From Brugia malayi (lineage: Eukaryota; Nematoda; Chromadorea; Rhabditida; Onchocercidae): a stretch of DNA of 64,000 nucleotides. The notes beneath the pieces are model-generated. The model was not told the origin of the DNA. It saw nothing but the letters and a program-made list of their open reading frames with translations, and made no database searches. How positions within the stretch are numbered: the stretch's first letter is position 1; every line of letters starts with the position of its first letter. Below, piece after piece: positions 36,701 through 48,100 of this stretch. The stretch is from NCBI RefSeq assembly GCF_000002995.4, contig NW_025062475.1, positions 310,001-374,000 of the forward strand, read 5' to 3'. A program made the translations under genes and the position numbers.

Positions 36701-39110
36701 AAAATTATATTATCAAATAATTAAATTTAAAATGATAAATGTAAATTAATAATGTTATAATTGATATAATAATAAATTTTTGTGAAAAAAAAAAAAGAAA
36801 ATTACTCATTTCTATTCATTCAAAACAAAAAAAGTCCTTTTTCTTTTTTTTAAATAGACATAAAAATTGTTGACCAATTAAGCAAATAGATTTTTTAATA
36901 CGTCCACTTTTTTTTTTTTTTTTTTTTCCACGAGACAAGTCAAAGATAATGATGGATGACAAGTCTTCGTGTTTCCATGTCTCATCATTTAAATTTGCAA
37001 TGAACTATTGATGAAAATCGATGATATGTCCTAGGTATGATGAAATAAGGTATTCGAGAGTTTCAGCCGATTGACTAAACTTCCGTCCGTATAATCGAGA
37101 ATGTAAAAACGTATAAACTTATTTCACACCGTTGATTATTGCGAAAAACTGAGAAAGTGAACTATGAACTATTATGACTCATTTTCGTACAACAAGTTGA
37201 TTGATTATTCTGAGAAATTTATGTGACATCCTAGTCACTGCAAGATTTGCCATAAATGTTTTCTGTTCATGGTGTCAAATAATTTTGTATGGCTAACAAA
37301 AGTTATATAATTTCAAAAAAAAAAAAAATTAAAAAATTAAAAAAGCTTATGTAAAATAAAAATTTAAGAGCTAAATGTGATTTATGAGCTAATAAAAGCA
37401 TTACAGCTATGATATTTATTCTCAGATAATTGCAATACCTTAGTATTATTCTATTTTGAAGTATCTTTTCAAGAATTTTGTCAGTAGTAGAGAGATCTCT
37501 GATGATCAGGGAGATATGATAGAAGGGAGTTCACAATAAACTTCTTGAATGCTTCCAAAAGTTGAGATGAGATTCTATCAATTTTAGGTATCTTTCCAGG
37601 TCTTATTTGCACATAACTTCGAGAGTTGTTTTCAAAATTGATGCTAAATGGGTACAAATTAATTTTAACTAATTTCTCAATAAAATGCTAAATTTCTTAA
37701 AGTGTTCAGATTATCAATTGGAAACGAATGGTTTGTTTATGTGAATGAAGAGTTCAATCATTTGAACTAAAGAAAGCAACATTTGTTGACCGATGTATTG
37801 TTGGTTTATACTCTTTTCAAAATTCTCAAAAATTCATATGGTACTTTCAGGGATCAAAGATTCATTCTGACTAATTGCAAAATGTATAATAAATTAATCA
37901 TGAAAAAAAAGCAATAACTTTCATTTCACTTTTTCCTTTCGTTTTTTTTTTTTTTATATTTTAGAAGAGAAATTAATTTCCAATTGAAATATAATTCAGC
38001 AATAAATCCATTTTTTTTTCCTTAAATTTTCTTAAAATTAGACTAGATAAAAAATATTTATTTAAAATGAAATAATATAGGATGAAAAAAGAAAAAAAAA
38101 ATTATTAATATTACATTAGTAAATATACTTCGTATTTATACATTTAAAATACAAACTGTAACAATTTGAGTAAAATGAAAAATTATTAATTAAAAAATTA
38201 ACAATTACCTTAATCATATGAAGATTGGAATTTGGCACTGATTTCGTCCATATTTTAATAATATCTTTATTATATGCTATATTCCAACCAGAATGATTTT
38301 CGCATAATTCGTTGATATAATTAAAATCATTATCATCCAATACTTTTACATGGTTAAGACGTATGCCACATTTATAATAATGATTCTCCTCATTATTATC
38401 ACTATCTATGATAATTATTATAAATTTTTTTTTCTTCCAAAATTATAATAATTATGAATTATGAATAATGTTATATTAGTTATTGGAAGAAATATACCTA
38501 CAGTATGTCTGATAAATTGTTTTATTCTATAATTAAATGATAAATTTATGGTAGAAAAATTAAACTTTTTAAAAATACAAAAAAAAAAAATTTTTTTCTT
38601 TTAAAAAAACATAAGAAATATTTTTTCGTACGTCTCTCTTTACTGGTAAAAAGAAAAAAAAAATATGCAAATTCATTCAAAGCAAAAATCTGAGTGATAA
38701 ATCTAAGTGATAATTTAAGTGATAAAAAGTAATAAAGTAATAAAAAAAGTGATAAAAAAATCTAAGTGATTTTTATCTAAGTGATAAAAAAGAAAAAGAT
38801 AATAAGAAAAAAAAAATTACAAGAAAATTTACATTGCAAATAAAAATTGATGTTTAAATTTGATACATTATTTGGTCAGAAAATTTAAACAAACCGTAAA
38901 AATCTAATTCATTTATTAACCGATCAATTAATTAACAAAATTTTTATTTGTTTTAATAACTAATTGAAAAACAAAATCATTCTGCTAATCAAACTAATTA
39001 GCTTTGCTAAATTTTATAAAAATTAATAAATCAAATAATGAATAATGCAGGAAGAGAGAGAAAAAACAAAGAAAGAAAATAAATGTTAATTAAAATATAC
39101 CTTTAGTCAT
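33712..39110 (-). CDS. START-domain lipid-transfer protein, STARD10 type
   Basis: Seven exons (39101-39110, 38209-38405, 36551-36698, 35919-36019, 35089-35206, 34102-34250, 33712-33846) give 285 aa in one frame, like vertebrate STARD10 (about 290 aa). START domains form a helix-grip pocket; STARD10 moves phosphatidylcholine and phosphatidylethanolamine between membranes. Seen: GWNIAYNKDIIKIWTK, LHDSQYRPNWDKY, ARDFVLQRSW, VNHSDPKGKVPTWLTNH, then the family tail pattern CLKYEHWKQ and NWKPWIYPEQ. The acidic C terminus ends DSNSDED. The first coding exon has only 10 coding nt after an ATG; a TTTTTTTTCAG about 87 nt upstream may be the SL site. The acceptor of exon 35919-36019 is a TAGTAG tandem, allowing one extra residue. 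One intron (36699-38208) carries a retroelement relic. Confidence 0.9.
37380..37605 (-). mobile_element. Decayed non-LTR retrotransposon RT fragment
   Basis: Minus-strand translation gives RPGKIPKIDRISSQLLEAF, followed after a frame change by STTDKILEKILQNRI. These resemble two consecutive reverse-transcriptase blocks of LINE-type elements (K-PG-DGI--ELL and IS-L-T--KI-EKIL-NR). The region 36900-37900 is less AT-rich than its surroundings, so the relic may be larger. It lies inside a STARD10 intron in the same orientation as the gene. It is frameshifted and has stops, so it is inactive. Confidence 0.5.
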
Positions 39111-40831
39111 AATTAAAGAAATTAAAAATGTCAGCGGAATTCGATGCAATTCTTTTTGGATATTATTACATTTATTGTATTCAATTAAAATATATCTGAA
39201 AAAAAAACGCGAAATTATTGTTAAATGTTATGAAATGATTAATTTATCTTCATTTAAATTCAAAAAATCAATAACTTTAAATGAAGTTAATAATTGTTAA
39301 AAGTAATAAAAAATTAAAAAAAAAAAAAAAAACGAGAAAGGAAGAATTAAATTAAGCAAACAGTTCGTTCCTTTTAGAAATAATTTGAACACAAAACAAA
39401 AAAGAAAATAATTTGAAAGAAATAATTTGTAAACAAAGCTATTAAAATTAAATGACATAAAAGTAAGTCACAAAAATTACAAATGGTTTTAAATAAATGA
39501 TATTTTGAATTGGATTATATGAGAAAATATACAAGATTTATTTACAAATAAATATACTTGTTTACACTTATACATGAGTACTGAAATAAACATTTATCAG
39601 TAATGCACTTTAACATTGGCACTGACATAATCAGAAAACTTTCTCTTTTCAGAAATTATTTTTTAATTAAGTAATTAGAATACTTTCTAAAATTAGAAAA
39701 TTAATTTCAAAAATAACAGAAATGAAATAATACATATATATTTGCTTATGTCAATTAAGTTTTCATTATAAATCTCAATTTTAAACCAATCAACATTTTC
39801 ACATTCGATTTATTGTTTACATGTTTTTGAGTTTAGAGTCTAATTATTATCATTATCACTCAAATTACTAATTATCATCCACTTTCTCTCTTCTTTCAAT
39901 TCATTATTTGAAAACACATATCTACAATTTATTCAAAAATTCGACATGTTCATAGAGCAAAATTTAAAACTTAAAATAAAGATAAATATGAAAAATTTTT
40001 TGAGTAAATTTGAGCAAAATTTTTTACAACAATGAAATAATTTATATAATGAATTTTTCGCTTCAAACATTATACTTTATACTTTTTTATTCAGCAATTT
40101 TATACATTAATTATTAACAAATTTTAATAAATTAATTTAAAAAAAAGAAAAAAAAAACAAAAAACTTTTTTTTTAAGCTCAATTATTAGTAACAGTAATT
40201 TATTTATAATTATGAAAGTAAAATAAGATTTAATTGCTTTTTGCATGAAAATTAGTTCACTTATTTAAAAAAAAAAAATTTTCTTTTTTTCAAATTATCG
40301 TTTAATCAAAGATTTATTTTTCCCTTTTTTTCCTTTTTTTTTTCTTTCCATTTTTAATTTCCATTCACTTTTCAATTCTTTTACGCATTTTTAATAACAA
40401 ACAAAAACTATTATCCAAAAGCAATAAATAATTTGAAAAATGATAAGATTAACTGGCGATGAACTTTAACAAATACAGTAAAGAATTTTAGCACTGTAGC
40501 TGATACATATATTTTATACATAAAATAAAATTTCGTTTTAAAATTTTGAATTGGTGAAAAAAAAAAAAAAAACTTTTTTTTTATTATAAAATGAAAAAAT
40601 CCTTTGTTGATGGACAAGCTAATAGCATATGTAAATTGATATTTTTATGTTTAGTATGCATGAAAAATGCATGCAGTATTGCAAATGCAATAAAATATAG
40701 TGTAGGTATAATATAAACTTAAATTTATAGCAAAAAATTTTATTTATTTATTTATTTATTTATAGATTTACTCATATGCTTATAAATAAATAAAATGAAT
40801 AAAAAACAAATAAATAATTAATCAAATAAAT

Positions 40832-40862
<31 letters not shown>

Positions 40863-42029
40863 GTGTGTGAAATATTTTAACTAATTGTGAATTAACCTAC
40901 TTAGTGATAATTAATTAATTAAATTTTTCACTTATAAAAATTTTCTTGCAAAAATTTTTTAAATTTAATAAAAGAAGCAATGATAATAATATATTGTAAA
41001 AAAAAAAAAAATATCCCAAGTTTATTGATTTTTTTCTTTGTTCATCAGTTTTATTAATCAAATAAGAAAATTTAATTCGTATAAAAAATTGATTAATTGC
41101 TAAAAATAAAAATTGAAACGAGAAATGCAAAAAGCAACCAAATGATTCACTTTTATTGCTAAACTCAAAAGGAAGAATGATAATTTTCAATGAAAATGAT
41201 AATATTGAAAATATAATTTACATTATGAAATGCTATAAAAAAAAATAATTATTATTTATAAATATTGTTAAAATTTAAAAAAAAAAAATTTTAAGTAAAT
41301 AACATTTGATAAAGTAATAAACCTTAGATGCAATAAAAATTAATTTTTGGATTAAATCTAATAACTAATTAAAAAAATTTTGAAAGAAGATATATTGTTA
41401 AAATTACAATTTTTGCAATCATATGAAAAATAATAATAATAATAGTACTAATCTAACAATACAGTATTAATAAATTTTATATTTATACATTATTAATACT
41501 ATAATATATTAATAACGCTTATTATTACAGTAATGAAATAATTAGAAATGAAAATACTTTGTATAAAAATAAGATATTAAAATTTTCTTTATATCATTGC
41601 ATAAATTATTATATTATTGAATTTTCACTATCAATTTTAATTACATTAATTTTTATTATTGTTATCATTTTTTTTTAATTTATATTAATAATTATCATAC
41701 ATTCATCTATTTATATTTCAATTTTTTTTTCTCTCAGTTTAATTTTTTGAAATTTTTTCTCTTTCTTTTCTTTTTTTTTTTTTTTTGTTTGGAATTAAAC
41801 ATAAGTAACATTTCATGTAAAAAAAAAACTTATCATGTGAATATCATTCATATTCACATGCATACTGTTCATCATTTAAAAGTAAGCAAATTTCTATTTT
41901 TGATTGAAATTTTAAAAATTGCTGAAGTCGCACATTTTTTTTTTATCACCTAATTTAAATCAGGTAAATAATTTTAAAATTTAATGCAATTATATTTTAA
42001 AATTTTTAAAATACTGCTATGTAGGTGTC

Positions 42030-42030
42030 T

Positions 42031-42062
<32 letters not shown>

Positions 42063-42308
42063 AAAGAAAGAAAGAAAAAAGAGTGTGAAAGAGAGAAAGT
42101 AAAATTGAAAAAAAAAAAAGGAAACACTTCATTTTAAATAAATAAATGGTTTGAAAAAAAAATATCAATTAAAATGCAAATATATGATAAAGAAGAAAAA
42201 AAAAAAATAAAAGAAGTATACGTAGGTCAATTTGAAAATATTGTATAAAAAATATTCTCTGACTTTTTTTCTTCCTTCCTCTACCTCTCTCTCTCTCTCT
42301 CTCTCTCC
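42030..42308. repeat. GA tract and CT tract pair
   Basis: A (GA)n run at about 42031-42058 and a (CT)n run at about 42283-42308 lie 225 nt apart. They are inversely complementary and could pair in a transcript. Confidence 0.8.
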
Positions 42309-43054
42309 CTTTCACTTAATTCTCTCTCATAAAAACTAATTTTTAAAAAAAAAAAAAAAAAACTTTAGTATAAATAAAAAAATGCTTATTTGACGTTAGC
42401 ATCATCTTTTATTCATTACTCCTTGGATAAAAGCCGCTAGAAAGAAAAAATTAATCTGAGAAATTTTTCTGCACTTCAAATATGATTAATAATTATCTTT
42501 TAATTTTAATTAAAATTTGAAATGACATTATTTAATTTAAATATCCATAATCAAATTATAAATTAATATATTGCATTAAAAAGAAAGAAAAAAAGAAAAA
42601 AGATGGATAAATATTGGATGAGTAAAGCGCTTGAATTAAACTTGACAAAAACAAAAATGATAAAAGCAAATAAATCAAATGGAAATTTTATTTTTTTTTT
42701 TTCATTCTTTCTTCTCTTCCTCTCGTCATTCTCTTTCTTTTGCTAAATGGAACAAAATTCGATTGAATTATATTTCATTTAAACAAATAATTTACATTGA
42801 TTTCAAATTATTTATTTTGCTTACATTCTTGCTATTATTATTATTATTATTATTGATTATTAATTATTATTATTAATTATTATTATTAATAATCATTATT
42901 ATTATTAATTATTATCATTAATTTTAGCTTTTTTTCTTCTATAACTAATGCAGCATTAAATTTATATAAAGCAAAAGACAGTAATAGGTGAAAAAAAAAA
43001 GAAAAATAAGTCAGTTGTGTAAACATTTGCAGCATTAAATGAATCAAAAAAACC

Positions 43055-43190
43055 TTTTTTCCCCCTTCCCCTCTCTCTCTCATTTTTCCCCTCCCCTTTC
43101 TCCCATTTTCCCCTCCCCTCTCTCTTTTTTTCTCTTCCCCTTTCTCTCATTTTTCCCCTCCCCTTACCCATTTTTTTCTCTCTCTATTTT
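43055..43190. repeat. Pyrimidine-only minisatellite-like island
   Basis: About 135 nt almost purely C and T on this strand, built from imperfect repeats such as CTCATTTTTCCCCTCCCC. It is strikingly C-rich in a region that is otherwise over 75% A+T. Confidence 0.8.
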
Positions 43191-43418
43191 AACAAACAAT
43201 GCATATGCAAGCAAACCATTATAATCTGATAAAAATATTTAACAATCAAAAATTTTTTTTCCAATTTTGAATTAAACAATATAATACTTTCTCATATATC
43301 ATTAAAATTTTATGGAATGATAAATAAAACAAAAAGGAAAAGAAAAAGAAATAAATTTGATATGCAATAAAAAAATTTCTTTTTGAAAAAATCAAATTGA
43401 AATCATTCAAAAAGAAAT

Positions 43419-43604
43419 AATTAAATTATATTATGATAATGTTTTAATTAATTAAATTATATTATGGTAATGTTTTAATTAATTAAATTATATTATGGTG
43501 ATGTTTTAATTAATTAAATTATATTATGGTAATGTTTTAATTAATTAAATTATATTATGGTAATGTTTTAATTAATTAAATTATATTATGGTAATGTTTT
43601 AATT
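43419..43604. repeat. 31-bp tandem repeat, six copies
   Basis: Six nearly identical 31-bp units of the form TTTTAATTAATTAAATTA plus TATTATGGTAATG, with single changes (GATAATG, GGTGATG). Each contains the palindrome TTAATTAATTAA. Confidence 0.9.
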
Positions 43605-45151
43605 TACAATTTTACCATTTTTTCAGTAATTTTTTTCTTGAAAAATGTATTTAAAAAAGAAAATGACACACTTTTATCACTTAAATTTGTTTCAATTAAC
43701 GTTATCATTTTTTTTCTTAAATGATTTTATCACTTGTATTGATTTTATAGTATAATGATTTTATGACTTATTGAAAAAAAAAAATTTTTTTTTTGAAATA
43801 TATCCTTTTTCATTGAAAAACTGATAAATTTAAATGAATGGACAAATTATTTAAATTTATAACTCTGTAAGAAGAAAATATTGCAATTAGATAGTTATAG
43901 AAAAAACAAATATTATTTATAGAAATAAATTCAGGAATAATCATTTTATTTCTTTCATCATTTAAATGAAATATTAATTCCAAATTAATTGAATATGTTG
44001 TCATCATATTATATAGTAAATAAATAATTAAAAAAAAAAAACATATACTAAAAAAATTTCTACGAATACTTTTTAAGCTCATAATATTCAAAAGTAAAAA
44101 ATACAAAAAAAAAAAAAAAAATTTAATATTGAAATTGAAAGAAATGATATGATAATTTATGAGATCAATTAAGATAATATATAATTTTTCCATAATATTA
44201 CTATCTAGCATATAACTCAAAGTATCTTCTTTTTATTGATAAGTTTTTTTTTTTTTTTTTTTGATAATATATTAAAATTTCAAATGGATAAGTTAAGTAA
44301 AAAAATATTGTAAACAAAAGTAACCATTAAGAATTATTTGCAATTATTAATAAAAGTATTAAAGAAGAAAAAGTTATTTTGTAAAATTTCTCTCAATAAA
44401 AGCAAAATCTAATTTATATTTACAAAAAAAAAGGAAGAAAATGTTTCATTTTTCTTCAGTCATTTTAATCAGCAAAATTAATGATTTAAAGAGTGTTGAA
44501 GAATTTAAATGGAAAATTTAACTTAAAATATTGCTCAAATTGATTTGTAATTTGCTTTTCTGGAAGCAATGAAAAGTTTATTCATACAAAATAAAAAAAA
44601 AATAAAAAAATAAAACAAAAAAAAAAAATTTTTTTTTTATCCATTATTCTCTTTATTGTAAACCTTTTATGCTCTTTCTATTTTATATTCCAGCAATTGC
44701 TTTTTTTTTTCCACCAACAATTATTTAATATTCAATTTAATTACACTAAAAATTTTCTAATCAAATAATTTACATAGCTATCATTTTATAATTTAAGATT
44801 AAAAAAAAAAAACTTAATTAATTGTTTTTGGACATCCTTTTGCCAAAATTTTGTGAACAATTTTATTTTACTCAGAAAAAAAAATTATTATTTAAAAAAA
44901 GCAACAAGAAATTGTTGTAAAATTGAATGAAATATTGATATTATTATGATTTTATATTAATGTATATTGTATTTTAATTAGAAAAAAAAAGAAATTTTTT
45001 TTTTTCAAAAAAGAAAAAATAGCAAATATAAAACAAAAAAAAAAAAAAAATGCATAATAATGTATAATAATTTAATGTTTTATAATAAAATTTTATTTTT
45101 TAAATATAATAATTCATTTATTATAAAATGACGAGTATACAAAATATCATT

Positions 45152-48100
45152 TTAGGATCTTTTTGGCCGATGTATTGCAAATGAAATTTCCTGAAAACGA
45201 AAAAACAAAGCAAAACAAAACAAAAAAGTGAAAAATTAAAAAAGAAACGAAAAAAGTTCAAAAAATTTCTAATCATTTTCAATAGAATATTTAAAATCAC
45301 TGATAGAAATATTTAATGAAATAATTTTAATAACGAAAGCTTTTTTTATTCAATTATTAAATTATAATACATACTGTATTCTTTGCACTTAATTTAAATT
45401 TATTTAGTATTTTAAAAGGAATTTAATTAAATTCCTTTTTTCTTTTATTTTGATTACTGTTAATAACTTTAATATATATCTGTTGAAAAAAAAGAATTTG
45501 TTAATAGTAAAAAAAAAAAAGTATTTACTAAATCTTCCGAAATTTTCATTACACAAGCTGCATTATTAAATTGACCACAATAATTTGGCGCTGAAAATAT
45601 GGTGACTAATCGGCGATTGCCGAAAAATTCATAACCCTCTTGAACCACCTGAAAATAATAGTAGTGATAGCAGTAATAATAATGATAATAATAATAATAA
45701 TAATAGTAATAATAATAGTAATAGTAATAATAATAATAGTAATAATAATAATGATAGTAATAATAATAATAATGACAATAATAATAATAGTAATAATAAT
45801 TTTTATCAAAAGAAGGAAGAAAATAGGAAAAAATATTTGAACCTGATGAGCTCGAATAATAAGTTCTAATCCAAGTTGATCGCAAAATGCTTTTAATGCA
45901 TCACTACCAAACACACTAGCTGCACCACGTGGACTTTCCTCATAACCTGATACAGCCGGATCAGGATCAGACCATGTTAAATCAGCAAGCAAACCCATAT
46001 CCGGAATATCACATGGTCGTTCAATTTTTGCAATCTAAAAAAAAAAAAAAACTTCCAATTTTGATAAATCAAAATTTTATTTTCTACAAAAAAAAATTTT
46101 AATTTCTTTATTTTATTTTAAAACACATAATGTAAAAGAGATTATATTAGTTAGTACGAGCAAAGTAGGTTTTGTGTATGAAATATTTTGCCAATAAAGT
46201 TTGTATTTTATGATATATTTGATACAAAATTTCAATTTAGTATTATTTCTTGAAATTTTATAAAAAATAAAATAGAATTTTTTTTTTTTTTTGTTGTTTA
46301 TTAAATAAACAAAAAAAATTATTATTTCAAATAAACCTGTGAAAAATTAACTAAGCTTTCACTAATACCACCATGCATGCACATTATTGTCTTTGATATG
46401 CGTGCGCAAAATGGCATGCAGTAGAATGCAAATTGGAAACATTCATAAAGTACCACCGAATAACTGTAATGGAATTATTGAGTAATTATAAGTTAATCAT
46501 GTGATATATTAGTAATTCTTCTGTTTAATTTTTTTTTTTTTTTAAATTAAAATAAAATTTTATTTGTTACAAAATAAAGCAATGACAATTAATTGATAAT
46601 TGGATAATGTAAACGAGTGATAATATTAAATATTATTAGTAAAATCCAAATTAAATTACTAATAAAAAAGAAAGTTTGAAAAACAATGAAATATTAATAG
46701 GATAATGTTTCAAATTTTTATTTTTTAATTTGACAAATTTTTAAGACGAAAATTGTAACAACTACTGCTCAATTCTGTTTCCTTTTTTTTTTTTTTTTTT
46801 TTTTTTGCAAACTTCTTCACTAAATTATTTCTTTAATTAAAATTTAAAGATAATAATTCGTCTGTGTATTTTTAAAAAAAACTAATCAAAATTTGCGAAT
46901 TATTGCAACTTGTCATCATTATTTATTACTACTATTTATTTATTTATTTGTTCCAAAAAATATGTAAAATTTAAATTTTCGAAAGTACCAAATCTCAGCA
47001 TTAAATTTATTAATTATTTTGAAGTTATTAACCGTCTTGTGCATTCCACATAAAATCCATATTGCTTATTAACTGGTCGTGATTCATGATTGCCACGTAA
47101 TAAGGTAACTATATCCGGGTAAAGTACCCAAAATTATAGTATCAATAAAAAATGTATATATTAAAAATACTAAATTAAAAAAAAAAAAAAAAAAAAAAAC
47201 AAAAATGAAAATATAAATGCAATATTAATTTTTCACAAAATGATTACTAAATTATTTTAAATAATTAAATAATGCTTACTTAAAATATTATTGAAAAAAT
47301 TATGTAATGTTATTTATGAAAATTATTTTGCCGAATGAAAATACTAAACTTATTAATTTCTCAATTATAAAAAATTTATTTTAAAACAAAGAAAAAAAAA
47401 AAACGAAGAAATGATGAAACTATTTGTATCATATATTATCATTTTAAAAAAAAATTATAAATTATTATCCCAAATAAAAATTTTTTTTCCTTCTTTCCTT
47501 CTTTTTTTTTTTTTTTTTTTTAATTTTCACATATCCAAACATTTTATATTTTATTTATTGCAAAAAAAAAAAATTAACAAAAATTACACAAAAAAGAAAA
47601 ATTTAATTTAATAAATATTAAATTAATAAATAATACTTTAAAAAAGAAAAAAATATATTAAATTAATTAAATATTACTTTGTAAAGAAAAAATTGAATTA
47701 ATAAATAATATTTAATAAAAAAAAAAATATTAAATTAATAAATAATACTTTATAAGCAAATAGTAATACGACTACTTCAAGTGAGTACGGTCCTCGATCA
47801 ACATAATCACCAAGAAAAAGATATTTCTTATCTGGTGGAAAGCCATTCAGAGTAAATAATGCAATAAGATCTTCAAATTGTCCATGTATATCACCCATAA
47901 CATTTATTGGTGGATTTATCTTTAAAAAAAAAAAGTGGGAAAAAAATTCTGTAAGTGATCAAATTTTAAATATATTAAAATATAAAATTTTCAAATAGTT
48001 CATAAATATATTCTATTAATGATTATTATATGGTAATTTTTAATCTTTAATCTGCTAATTTATGATATTTCAAAAAAAAAAAAAATTTTTTTTTTTTTCA

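Larger units (their letters stand above)
39200..45150. other. Gene-poor AT-rich repeat field
   Basis: About 6 kb with no supported gene. It holds TTTA repeats (40740-40765), an AT/GT microsatellite (40838-40868), ATT trinucleotides (42832-42920), GA and CT tracts, a pyrimidine island and a 31-bp tandem array. A 136-codon minus-strand frame at 43810-44220 is rich in Phe, Ile, Leu and Asn, as expected from AT-rich chance sequence. Confidence 0.6.

Noticed and set aside
43810..44220. 136-codon minus-strand frame rich in Phe, Ile, Leu and Asn
   Set aside because: Composition is what random AT-rich DNA gives; no family, splice context or conserved motif.
45606..45840. Open frames of Tyr or Ile repeats (both strands)
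   Set aside because: They are readings of an AAT/AGT microsatellite in a PP1-like intron.
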